A stretch of 64,000 nt of DNA from Brienomyrus brachyistius. Its lineage: Eukaryota; Chordata; Actinopteri; Osteoglossiformes; Mormyridae. Positions 47,000-59,859 of the stretch are shown here, piece by piece. The notes under the pieces are model-generated. The model had not been told where the DNA came from. It saw nothing but the letters and a program-made list of their open reading frames with translations, and did no database searches. The DNA is taken from positions 7,200,435-7,264,434 of the forward strand of contig NC_064538.1 of NCBI RefSeq assembly GCF_023856365.1. The letters run 5' to 3'. Both the position numbers and the translations under genes were made by a program. Within the stretch, counting starts at the first letter, position 1; each line of letters begins with the position of its first letter.

Positions 47000-49900
47000 T
47001 CAAATAAACGCACTAAGAATGGTCTGTTTTTAAATGAAATATAGAAAGAAAACAAAAGGAAGAACCAAAACATACAAACACGCACATGACTCCGAGAAAT
47101 CCTGCTCTTTGTCACATTACACCACTACAACAGCGAGAACCAGCGTTTGTTTGCATTACAGAAAAACCTACTCAAGGCAGAACCTCAAGGTTAAACAGCT
47201 CAGGCTGACCCATCCACAGTCTCGCGTTCCGGCCAATTTCTGCACCGTAAGTGAACACAGACTCCACTGCGTAGTCTGTCGCCCACCTCATGGCGTCTGG
47301 CTGTCCTCAGTACCGACGGCCAGGGCCACCGTTCTTTACTGTGGGAGTGGAGAGTAGCCATGACCCAAAGGCAGGGGAAAAACACCAGTGAAAAAACACT
47401 CAGTCCACTAAGGGGCCAAGACCTTCAGAGTAAATAAAGCCATTATATTGCCTTGAAATCTACATGATTCATCATCTTTAGAATTCAGCCTTTTGGGGCC
47501 TGAACTCAACAAGCGCCCTTTTAAAAGAGTCCGAGACCATGGAATTCAACTAAATAATGCACAATGGCTGCATGTTTATATTCGAATTAACTGCAGGTCT
47601 TAAAATGGACATGTTCAGCCAGACACCAGCATAGAAAAGTTGAGGGGGGGGGGGAGGGTGCAGGTGATCAAACTTCACCAACTGTTCTTACAGCGAGCCT
47701 ATGCCTAAAAACCATACGGACTGACTTAATGGCAGTATTTCTGCACCACTCTGCCCTGTCAATAAGCCCTTTGTCAGGTGGCAACCCGTTAAGCGCAAGC
47801 TGGGTGGAACTGCTTAGTGGAAGAGGCGATTTCCAGCAGCGTGCCCCTTCGGAGACGACAGCAGGACGTGCTCGCGGCCGGCCTATCAGCACGATGCCTA
47901 ATGTTCACACTTTTCAGTTCATCACTGAAATTCCCTCACCTCGGAGAGGAACATGGGCAGGGAAATGCAAGGAACAAACTTTCCTCATGAGAGAGAAGAC
48001 ACTAATACTCACATTTGGACAAAAAAAAGAAAAGAAAAAGGAATGCCTCTTTTTCCTCATTCTGCATTTTTTTTGATAACCTTTGCCCTGGATAGGAATT
48101 AGCTGGGGGCAGGAAATGGTTTGAGGGGCCGAGCACAGCCCAGCTCAGGCCATGGTTGGCAAAGTCTCACACCCAGTGCCCACTGCTCCAGCTGCAAACA
48201 CAGTGAGGACATCTGGGTGCCCTGTGGAGGTGCAGATGCCCGATCCACAGCTGCCCGGGGATTCCGGACCAGAAGCCCCTCCCACACCCAAGCATTCGCA
48301 TCACTTCATCTCTGCCAAATCGGGGACACCATAAACAAAGTAAGACTCAACAAAATAAAACCTGGAATCCCAATTCATCCAGATTCTCCCCCCACTTAGC
48401 TACCTGAAAGCCCCACTGAAAGACATGAGGAGGCTCAGTCCACTATCAGCTGCAAAATAAAGAAGCCTTTAGCGCCTATCCTCAGGGGTACTAGGGATTA
48501 GGTTACCACTAGGATTGGATTTCACAGTTAATTGCAAAGTGAGCAAAAGTTCAACATTAACAATGTCAATTATCATCCTACCTCCACTGAGCCAGGAAGC
48601 TCGCACTCCTCCCGCTGGACGGACGGAACAGGCTGTGCTTCCTGTAGGAGAGGACACTTCCAGAAACTTACCCATCAAGCCTCTACATGGACAGATCATT
48701 TCCTTTTCCCAACCGAAAAACAAGTGATCACTACTTAAGCACAGAGACTAATCCTCTTAAAATAAATTACTGACCAATTATCCTCAGCAAAAGCACTGAT
48801 GTAAACACAGACATACAAAGAGGGGGTTTTGGTCATTACTGATACCAATGTTAACTAATGTAACAATTAACTCATGGAGGCATTTGATCTGGACACTGCA
48901 AAAACAGAGACGGGGCAGAAGTAAAAAAATCAAGGTACAAAGAGAGATGTAAAGCTATTTAATTTGCATTCAAAAATCCAAAATAAGGACCACCCCCTGA
49001 ACATCAGCACGCTTGCTCACCAGCTAAAGAACACCACACTCAAAAACTCACTAAAACATCCTTAATGTCAGGACGTTCTCAAACACTCTGGGGACACAGC
49101 GAGTTTATCAATCCATTGGTAGAGGGTGGATGGGTGACTGGAGTCGAAAAAGAGCCTTCCTGCCTTCCTTCCTGCACTTCCCCTGACAGCAAATCTCCCC
49201 AAGGACAGCTCGTGATGTCTCTCTGACAACGGCTCAAACAAACAGGCAGCCAAGGAGACAGACTGAAGGAAAGGGACCTCAAGCGCCGTTCACGGCACCC
49301 GGATCACAGGCTCAAATTTACAGCATCAATGGGCACAGACAAGCTCTTCAGTGGCATTCGATTAAATTAAACAAAACAGGTGCCACGGCACGGTTACATG
49401 CAACTGGCGGCAAGCCTGGCGACACTGACACAGCACAGCACACGCATGTCCAGACCACAGAAAAGATGCTTGGGGATAGTGGGCCAGCCACTTCAAAGCC
49501 ACCGCCGTGCTGTCACCTTCACCGCAGGCAAACTATTAATGTGGATCGGAGGACACTCCCCCTGGCCATAAGCAGCCTGGCCCAGACAGAGGAGAACAGA
49601 GCAGAAAGCACACATTCATTTTTAAGCAGGCCATCAGAACTGAAAGCAAAGTTTCGTTTCCAGTGAAGGAAACGAAAATCATTGATGACGAGGATGCTGA
49701 TGGCTTCCTGACTCATGGACGGTGTCTCATTTAGCATTGTGCTACTCCATCTAGCTTGGTGTCTGTACTGGGGCAGGAAGCTGCCAGCCATTGTTGCTTC
49801 AGCAGTAGAAAAAAAAAAAAAAGGGAAAAAAAAAAGCACATTAAACCGAGTGCTGCTGCTGCCTCCTCCCCCACCCTGCCGATAACAAAGCCACATCCCC

Positions 49901-51500
49901 TACGCCTCCCATCCCCCTCCACCTCGGCTCCATGTGAGCAGCACGTCACACAGGCTCTGCCCGCCCAGGCCGGCCTGCCTGCCTGCCTGTCTGCTGGGGG
50001 AAAGTGGCCTGCTCCATGCAGCCTGATCTGCCGGGACCAATGAGTTCTGCTCTCCCAGTCAACATGCAGAGCTCCACATGCACCCGCTGCTAACAAGGAC
50101 ATGCAAAATGCAGTCTGATTGGCTGAAGAACCTCGTGGATCAAGAAATTAACAGAAAAATGAACAGAAAAAGCTGAATGACCTCCAAGAGTGTATCAATA
50201 CCCACAGGGGGTAAAAGGCTTAGGAAAATTGTCTCTCTGTGCTATTAACATACGATTTTACTACTGAAAGAAATGTATGAAAGGGTACCTGAAACAGGTA
50301 GCCCCCAAAAACATCCAAGCTAATGTCGCTTATCCTCCCTGGAGCTGCAGTAGAAAGTACCATGAAGGTGTGTACTTTGAAGAAGCCTGGCTGCTTATCA
50401 TTGCAATCTTTTGCATGACAAATCATAAGAATCTGAAGGTTTCAGACCCGTTCCACACCGTGAACCATCAACCGGCCCGTTTTTATTTTAATCCCACAGC
50501 ATTCCCAGGGTAAGAAAAAGAACAATGAATACACTTCCCTGGTTAGAACAGTTGTTTTCAATATGCAAAAGAGGTTTCTCCTTCGGGACAGAAGATCATG
50601 GCTCAGGCTGAAATTAAAAGAACTAGATACTTGGACTCCACCATCATGAACTCTGCTGCTGTGGAACGAACAGTATTTCAATTTACCAAATTAAGGTGGT
50701 TTTCAGTTGTGTGTTCCCAAGAAACAGGCTAGATAAGCTGCTTTTAATTTCTAAATCTATATTCCATATTTCTAAATCTAGTCAATCGTATTTTTGTAAG
50801 ATTAAACAGCAGTAAACGATCTGACAGTATTAGCCAATCCGTGCCACAGCAGCTAATCCATCCATCAGTTTTTTTTGTTTTTTTTAAAACTACGTCATCA
50901 CATAATTTAGTCAAGTGTTGTGAAAAAAATTAAACACTGATGACTTTTGGCCCCAACGGCTGTGGCCATCGGGTAATTATATAGGTAAATAGGCAGCTAA
51001 TAAACAAAACCACATTGTTCAACAATCGCTGTCTCTCTGACTGATTACAGCATATTATCCTCACGGATACCCAGCCTGAAATCTGAAAGGAAGCATTTCA
51101 TCCTTTGATCATTAGTTACCGTTTTCATGCACCAACTGCCAGCTTTGCAGTGGGTACGACAATTAACAGAAGCTTGCGGAAGATGCCTGGCAGAAGATGA
51201 CAGCTGATGGAAATGATGCTGCACGTGCACTGTAACCAAGAGGTGACTGCTCCAGTGGAGGGAAAAATCACAGCTGTGACTTTAGCATTAGTGCCCCCAG
51301 TTCATTTTTATTTACCATTTTATTATTTTTAATGTACATGGGACATCAGTGAAACGCCATTCACAAATGAACAGCGCTGAGAAAACCAGCAATTCTTCAG
51401 TGTCAACCACTTCCATACTAGCCTATATACAGACAAGTCTGGCTTGTTTTTGGGACTCAAGTGTAGAGAGGAATAGAAAAGGGGGTCATTATGAAAGTAC
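47000..51500. other. ncoa3 5' intron, mostly featureless
   Basis: Unique-looking non-coding DNA with a G-run near 47645-47655, a CCTG tandem near 49972-49990 and A-runs. No exon recognised. Confidence 0.4.
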
Positions 51501-51528
51501 TTGTATATCAGTGCTCGTGGAAGTTATA

Positions 51529-51827
51529 CAGACGCTCTTGCATACGAATGAATTAAGTTCTGAACGGCCGTTCGTAACTTGAAGTGTTCGTAAGTTGTTA
51601 TTCAACATTATTTTAAGGGTATACGCAAGTACAAAGAAATAGGATGCTGGGAGTATGCATGGTACACTGCTGCGTGGCGGGAATGGAGGCCAGAAAACAT
51701 GCTGAAAAAAAACTGATGTTGCGGACAGTAAATGGGAGCCCAAGGAACACAATTTGGACTTACAGTCCTCTTCATTTGTATTTCTGAAAGTTCGTAAGTT
51801 GAGAGTTCGTAAGTAGAGGAGCATCTG
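51529..51827. mobile_element. Tigger/mariner-like MITE, copy 2 (299 bp)
   Basis: Ends cagacgctc and gtagaggagcatctg are flanked by TA at 51527-51528 and 51828-51829. The interior is the reverse of the copy at 18128-18429, sharing the 'aagtacaaagaaataggatg' segment in inverse. Non-autonomous. Confidence 0.75.
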
Positions 51828-51829
51828 TA

Positions 51830-54800
51830 CTTACACAAAAGTGTTCTGAGGGCAGAATAAAAAATGATTGGTTCAGAGACAGCCAAAAAGACTGTAGTGG
51901 AGGGGGGTCCAAGCAACTAGAGGAGGCTGAGCCAAGACATCTGGTTGGTTCTCCTCTGACAATTTTATTGGTTCTCTCTTTAAACCAATCATTTTTCTTT
52001 CTGCCGTCAGAACATTCTGGTATAAGTAAAACTCCCATGAGCTATATCAGCAGAACAGAGTACAGGCATCCTTAAAAGACATTAGTTACAGGTAAACATG
52101 ATTGGCAGCCAAAGATGCTGCTTCCTGGTGCCGCGACAAAGCCAAGACTGTGGAGCAAGCTATACAAAATCGAGGCATTTCACTGTGAGTGGGGTCACCA
52201 ACCTTATCTGCCTTCTAAATCTACAACCAATGTAGAAGATCCTTGACCGTTTCTTGATTAAACTGAGGAGATCTGATTACAAACCTTTATTCACAACCAC
52301 TTTCCCTAAAAGGATGCCAGGTAAAACACCATTAACTGATGCATTAAGGAACTCATCGTGTTAATCTCATTAAAAGTTAAGCAGGGAGGAGTTGGCAACA
52401 TATCATTTTGACTTTTACTGGAAAAATTATGTAGTTATTTAAGGGTACGGCGTATACTGGAAACACAACAGAAACACACCAACGTCCAGCTCACATTCAG
52501 ATTGGCAAGTATAGAAGAGGGAGTACTTATTTTACACCATGGCTGCTAACAGCCTTCTTCAGGGAAAATCTCCATACCCCTGTGACTTAACAACGTGTAT
52601 GAATACCACACATAAAAACTCAAGCCAGCTTGTCAGTGTGACAAAGACAAAATGCTCTGTACTGTATTCATCCAAAAAGTTGATTATTCTGCAGCCATTT
52701 GATTTTCCAAGATTCTTATGATCACTTGGAAAAATTCTCTGGTCACATAAAGGAAAGGCACAAAGATCTGGCCCCAAATCCCTACATTATCCCAAAAGCA
52801 CTACATCCTCAAAGAAAACGACTAATTGCAAATTGCTTGCTGCTGCATCTTTTCACCAGCATTACTGTCACTGCAGTTCCAGAGGAGCCTGTAGCAGAAG
52901 CAGATATTAAATAGTGCTAGACGGGATGCCACATACACCAGTCAGGATTTTCAATAATTCCTTTTAACCAGGAAAAATAACTGCTAACTGTTAACTATTG
53001 GATAAGAAATGTTTAAGACAATTAGTTCTTTTCCAATACTTAAAGCATCCTACAGTGACACTACTTACTGTAAAGCGGAAAACCATTAATATAACGCAGT
53101 CCTTTCACCCTCATTCACTCATTTTTTCCAAGGGTGCTATTGCATGGCACTGAGAAAAAAAAAACATTCACTCTGAGGTGAGCGAGCAGCTCCCATGAAG
53201 CTACTGAAAAACTCCAAGTACATGGACAGAAACCTACTCTTTTCTAGCAATCAAAAATTGTTCATCCCACACTTGGCAAATGAGAATCACACGTAGCCAG
53301 AAAAAGATTACTGAGGATCATGCGAGCAACATATTCGATATTTAGTTCAAATGCTTTACTTGAAAATAGCATAAAACAAACAATCTATAGATCAGGTTTA
53401 TATGTTTTCAAACAATGTCTGTGGATTTAATGCACAAAATGAAAAATTAACAATGAAGCTTTGAGAATACTTTTAATTAGACAGATTTGACCCATATTTT
53501 AAGATGAATATTGTTGTTACGTTTATCAATCTATACTAGCTTAATAAGCCCTACTGGAAATTATTCGTATGGAGTAGAAGCCACAATGACGGTCAAATGT
53601 AAATTCAAAACACCTCAAAATACTGAATTCAATATGAACAAGGAAAATCAAAATGTATCAGCTTAATCAACACCTCACCAAAGCCTAGCATGAGGTTTCA
53701 GGAAATCAAGGTTAAATGTTTTTTTGGAGAGTTGTCAGTAAACAAAACATCACATTTTCTATGGAAAAGGGTAAACCAGATTGCGAGGGGGGGGGGGGGG
53801 GGGATGACAGGATGCCAGAAGAGATAAGTAAACATTGTCATTTTCAGCTCATTAGGATGACACAGTGAACTTCACAATAAGTCACAAAAAAACGAAGAGG
53901 CTGAGTAGCCCGGCAAGTCAAACACAGTAAAGGTGCTGACCTTTACCTGGCCAGGTGCGACGAGTCTCCCTAACAAAATTCAGTTGCTCGGGCTACGTGC
54001 CGATGCCAAACGGAGGGGCACCGCAGTACTGAAATGAAACGACGTGGCCACATAACAACTGCAGGGTTCAGGCAGAGTTGAAGCGTTCGCTCGGGCCATT
54101 CCAAAGGGGAAGCATCTGGGAACGTTTATCGCCGCGCCAATCTTTTCACGAGAAGGGGGATCCAAAGAAATCCGCCAGCATGTAAACGGGCCTCACTCTT
54201 TTACAATGGAAAGGGGATGAAAGCACAACGCCTCTCTCTCACAACCTCATTCAGGTGCACGCATTTCACGACTCACACTCAGGCCATCGTAAAGCAAGGC
54301 CACGGTGTCCTTGTATAGTATTTCAACAACATATTTATGGGTCTTTGACCACATACCAACTGACTCCCCATCAAGGCTCATTTTGGAATCCCTTAAAAAC
54401 TGTCCAGATGAGACAGCGAACAAAAAAAGGTACTACTTGTGCTTTCTGCAAACATACTCTCTGGGTAGTATTTTAACTTCCTGTGAGGCCATGCCTTCAA
54501 GTATCTCCAAACTGAAAGAAAATCGAAAAATTAATAAAACAAACAAACAAAAACAACAACCTTTTGAGAGTTTTTAAGGACACTGTAAATCTCACAAATA
54601 AATATTTCAGCAGCTGGCATAAAACCATGCCCCTGAAGGAGAGTATTTTACTTTTGTTTATTTTTTTTTGTGGGGGTGGGGGGGGGGGGTGGGGTTCATA
54701 TTCTCCAAGCTGAACCCAAAAGAACTGGCTGGGATTTGTAGGTACTTTGAAGTTGTTTGTCTCCCTCCATGTGCATCGTGTGGGCACTGTCAAGTGCAAG

Positions 54801-57130
54801 CATGGTTCAACACTGCTGGATGAGTGACCTTGAGCCAGCATGTAGAACTGTGTTGTCATGGCAACTTCGCTTCACACAACTAATAACAGCTGGATGCAAC
54901 ACACTCCCTGAATTTTTGCAAGATCTGTTGCATTAAGCGATGAGAGGAAACACTGACAAAATGTGAGCAATTGAACTGCAGTAAAAATTAATAAGAATAT
55001 AACAATAATAATAATTATTATTATATTATATAATTTAAAAGTTTATGACCAGTTAAAACTATTTTTTTACTTTGCATGTAGCACAACTTCATACACTAAG
55101 AGATAGTTTCATGAAAAAACATCCAAGTGAAAAGGAGGGAAAATATTCACTATTTGCTCATTATATTTGCACTTCTACTGAAAGAAAAAAACCCAGCCTA
55201 ACCTTATAGGGTACAAGAGAAAACTATACACAACTACCTCGAAACTTTACAAGCTTCAGCAAGCTTCCATTAAAAATCAGACCAAACAACAGAATTGAGA
55301 GTGGAAGAAAAGTCCATTGTCTAATCATTCCATAGTATCTAAGCAGCCCACCTGGAAGACATTCTACTAGAGACGATAGCATAATCTTATAGCAGGGATG
55401 ATACTAAAGAACGAGAGCGACAGTGAGAAAGAGCAGGAATAAATCTCTCTACCAGAACTTAAGAGAAGTAACTATATTTCGCATCTTGTCAGTCGGTGGG
55501 AGGACTTAATATTTTCCTCACAAAGGATATAATTCTCTTTGGAAATGCCACGGGTACAATGAGCAAGACTGCACAACATCCAGACGAAATAAGTCTTGAT
55601 CAGTGGGCATCTGCACTTCTAAACCACTTTGTGCATTTTCAATCTGATCACATAAATGTGCATGATGTTCCAGTTACTAAGGATATTTAAAAAACCATTT
55701 ATGACAAACAATAGCTTGTTCTCACAATTCAAGTGACAAATGTTTTACTAACTCATTGCTTCACTACAGACACCCACCCACCATGAATCAATTGCTACAG
55801 AAGAAAATTGAAATTGACAAAAATCAGGCTTTTTGCTCACTTTTTCACTCACCACCTAGAGTAACTGGCTTTCAGGCAAAACAACCTCTCCAACCAGACA
55901 TCATGCAAAAGAATCAACTGATTCCAGAGCAACTCAAACATCGAGCCTAGTTGCTTTTGGTGTTAATTTACAAATGATCTGGAGGAAAAAAAACAGGTAT
56001 GAGCAATAGATCAATGATCCATCTGGAAAGTTAAAACCCTTTGCCATAAGCAAAGCTTCTGGGTTGACATTTGTGCAACCAAATATTTACTCAGACATCA
56101 CTTATTACTTGCAAGTTCTTGCTGAAAACAAGTGTCTGGCTCTAAAGATACCAGTTTGGTCACAAAACCAGCTCCCTAAAAATACATATTATTTAGCAGT
56201 AAATTAATATCCTATAAAAAAAAATCCAACAACATAATCAGAAAGAATCCCTGAACAGCCAAAAGCTAAAAGAATCCTGACAGCAGACTGCCTGACCAAA
56301 ACTGTGAACACTAAAGTAGTGTCCACCAGAAGATCAAGGTCGAGAATTACGCCCAGTCAAAAAACAGGATTTTCAGGTGTTGCTCTGCGCTTGTATTACA
56401 TTAAAAAAAAAAACACTACAAGGAGATAGAGAACAGAAACTTTCCCCTCTGAAATCAATGAAACTCACATAAGATAAATTCATTTTTAATGTACATTGAC
56501 ATGTGGAAAAGGGCCCCCCTAAGACATGAAAAAAGAAAAAAAAAACAACAGTTCATTCTGCTTTCTGTGACGCCCGGTGAGGTAATGCACTGAGAGGAAC
56601 GGGCTTTCACTTCACCCCCACGAAACACACCACATGACTGACAGAGGCGACATTCTGAAGGAGATGTTTACCTGTGCATTTCCAGAGTGGGAGTATCTGC
56701 TGAGCGCAGCAAAATCCGTGCCTCACAGCAGCCCCCCCATGGCGGTGAGCACGATGAATCACAGTCTCACTCCCCCATTCACTCGGGACCCATGATTTAG
56801 AAGTCCTTTATCTTTACAAGGTGGACAGAAAAAAAGCCCGCTAATTAAAGGCATGAGCTATGGAAAAGTACTTCTTGAGGGATGTATATCTGTCACATCT
56901 CATTGTCAAGTAAACATCGTGCAGAGCAAAATGCTGCAGGCCGTAGCAGCAACCATAATTCATACAAAAAAACAGTCTGAAGAACCTCAATGCCATTCAT
57001 CTCACACCTGTGCACTCATAGAGTACAGGGCTGAGCTAACACCTACCTGCTAGCAATGTGAAACATAATAAATTAGCCTTCTATATCTATCACAAGCATC
57101 ACCACTATATACACATGTGAAACAGACTGC
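51830..57130. other. ncoa3 5' intron, no exon recognised
   Basis: AT-rich intronic DNA. A G17 run lies at 53787-53803, a G-rich run near 54670-54690 and an AAT/ATT tract near 54997-55035. Nothing else stands out. Confidence 0.4.
53787..53803. repeat. G17 homopolymer
   Basis: Seventeen consecutive G on the plus strand; G-quadruplex prone and likely length-variable. Confidence 0.9.
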
Positions 57131-57245
57131 ACACTGATTAGGAACGGGGACTTTTGACCAAAAGGTCACAGGTTCAAGTGGCACAGCCTAGGAAGGGGAG
57201 GGTGTTAATGTACAATGAGAAACTTGCAAGCCTGAATCAGTCATA
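57130..57245 (+). mobile_element. Possible tRNA-derived SINE fragment
   Basis: Reads ctgattaggaacggggactt, gaccaaaaggtc and caggttcaagtgg. The last resembles a B box, in the layout of common fish tRNA-derived SINEs. Confidence 0.4.
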
Positions 57246-58150
57246 GCTCGGCAAGTCATTACAAAATTGCATTTTCAACAGGTTAAGTGTTGAGACAGAG
57301 CTTTGAGTTAACTCTAGAAAACCTCTTTAATTTTGCCTGCTTTAAATGCTGTTTTCAGGTTGCAGAGACCTGTTGGCCAAACAAGAGGAAGTGCAATAAA
57401 AGTACTATAGTGCTCCCATGTTAAGCACTGGTGCACTACTAGTGTGCAGTACACAACGTTATCATGCACTACTAAATCAGATGCCAAATCTGAAATTCAT
57501 CTGACATGATCTCTGTCCCTGAGAAATCATTTGGGGGAGGGCGGGGCACAGGTAAACTTCCGTACTGCTGGAACATTCCACATAATGTTCAGAGTACTGA
57601 AATATACAAGTCTTCAACGCACATTTTTAAATAAGTACTTCCACATGAGCAATGAGTCGCGATTTTCCTCCAAAGTAGGCTGCCTGCACTAACCAGCTGC
57701 ACGTTTGAGAAGAATGTACCATTTAATATGTACAAACAAATAAGCTTTGCGCTACAAAATGAACAACCTCGAGTGGATGCCAGCAATCTATACAAATTGG
57801 ATGCAAGCACTTCAAGATCCCCTCCTTAAAACCACGGTAAACTTAAATGGAAGTTTACCAGAAACTTCATTGAGGATCGCTCTCTTGGCTTGTCACAGAA
57901 ATAACCACCAATGATCTGAAGTCAAGACTTTAGTACCTTCATCTACATGGCTGCTGTCTCACACATGCTATGCAAATAAAGTCAAATAAGAACTCTGCTA
58001 AGTTATTAACGCCTCAGTTTTACAAATGTATGCACGCCTGTCAATGTGCGCACTAAAGAATGAATCTGAAATACCATCAGTCATTTAAGTGATAATCGGG
58101 AAATGTAATTTTATTAAAATTACGATGTGAAGGGGGAAAATAAAACTCAC

Positions 58151-58840
58151 CTACGTGGAAACGTCACGGTTCACAACAATGCTCCGTGACAGTTTCACGG
58201 ATTGAATTAGTTAAAAGTTGGATGCTTTAATAACTTCCTCAAACATCCAACTACTGCTAACGTGCTGCCAACTTAACGGAAAACGCCGCACGTACTCCTA
58301 TAAAAACTGCACTGCGATCATTACCAGGAAGCTACTCGATAAATAACGATACGACGCCTAGAAAACAACGCTTTTTAATTCGACTAACTTACAGCAGCTT
58401 CCTTTAGTTAGCGCCGATCAGCTGCGAGGGAGCAGAGTTCCCTTCGCCAAGCACCGCTTTCTGCATACACTCCAAATTATGCCGTGTACTTTGATCGCAT
58501 ATAACATACAGCAAAGCGGATCGGGGCTCTTCCCAGGTCAAATCACAGTTTATAAACGCGCTGGCGACCACATCCACCCAATCAAACACACCACGGCCTT
58601 GAGGAGAGCCGATGACTGCTCGCCGTCTGCCGGCGAAAAGGGCGAGTCGACCGGCGTCCGAGTCGGGAGAGGCTCACCGTGCCCAGCCGGTCACAAAAAC
58701 ACGGAATTAACGCGATCGGGTCATTAAAATCCGGATTTGGGGAGGGGGATATGAGTCTACTTAAAATTACAGCAAGAGGACGGTGATGTATTCTTAAGAA
58801 AAGGCGAGGACATCCTTCGATAAAGCGAATGAAATCGGCC
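58151..58840 (-). promoter_or_regulatory. ncoa3: CpG-rich candidate alternative ncoa3 promoter / 5' exon
   Basis: 58560-58700 is CpG-dense. On the minus strand a consensus donor, cacgtag/gtgagt, closes at 58151. A transcript starting in the CpG block and ending at this donor could splice to 29589. No transcript evidence. Confidence 0.35.
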
Positions 58841-59629
58841 ACCAGTCAGTGCCCACGCTGACTAATTACACTCCTTACTGGCAGAATGTGGTCCAACAGC
58901 ATATGAGCGAAATAACACTGATGTATTTAATGTCACTTTAAGTTGGACAATAAAACAACGTGAAGCATAACAAGGTATAAGAAGTTACACATAGCGAAGT
59001 TCCAAGCCAATCATTAATGTCTTATCTGGTTCAATATATAAATGTATATTCTTTTTCTTCCGGAGCTCAAGATAGATTCATTACTCGGGAGTTCTTGTAG
59101 TTTAGCTTCGTTTTCATTGACTGGGGAAAAAATGCACCGGACTTAAACGAACCTACGATAAGTGAGCCAGACTAAAACCAGAGACTCACTCAAAGCAACA
59201 CGTTCAGAAAAATCAGGTATATCAAAATGAATTAATACGATGGCAAATGAATGCAGCAGGAAGTACATTAACAATCCCAACTTGGACAATTAATATACTA
59301 TTCTTTCGCGAATTTCAATATTATGTTTTTGCCTGAAATAAAAATTAGTATACGATTCATGATGCCCCACGGAAAATAAGTAACACTAACAATGTCTGCT
59401 CATCCAAAAATGTTTAAACGACTCGGGCAAAGTAGTTAAATTCTGCACCGTCAAAAAATAAACGAGATGCACTAAGAACTGGGTTATTAAGGTGGCAACG
59501 CCAACATCTGCGAAAAATCGAAGTCTTCTTGCTTTCCCTCGTATCTGGCCACGATTAACCAGATATTACAGTATCCGTTTCTGCATTTTTACTGACTAAA
59601 CGTACGAAATAACACAGCAGCCAACTTAC

Positions 59630-59850
59630 CCGCTCACACGTATTCCTTTAAGCGCACCAGTTTTGAACCCCCCCCCCACTCACTCACTCACTCACTCACT
59701 CTCTCCCTCCCTCTCTCTCACTCGCACTCTCTCTCCCTTTTTTTTTACTATTAACTCTCCGCCATCTTTACACTGTGTTTGTTTAAATGGGGAACACTCC
59801 CTAAGCGCGAGACACCAGCTTGTGTCCGAGCGATGTTGTTTATGGGTAGT
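59630..59850 (-). promoter_or_regulatory. ncoa3: Candidate ncoa3 promoter and non-coding exon 1
   Basis: On the minus strand an AAGATGGCGG motif (YY1-type, gccatctt at 59761-59768 on the plus strand) is followed by a purine-rich (GAGT)n 5'UTR-like tract. A perfect donor gcgg/gtaagt closes at 59630. This is a typical TATA-less first exon. It would splice some 30 kb to the coding exon at 29589. It contains a tiny upstream ORF (ATG GCG GAG AGT TAA) if transcription starts above the YY1 site. Confidence 0.5.
59670..59740. repeat. (ACTC)n / CT-rich tandem repeat
   Basis: Six or more ACTC units followed by CT-rich sequence, within the proposed ncoa3 first exon. Confidence 0.8.
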
Positions 59851-59859
59851 GAAGTTGTT

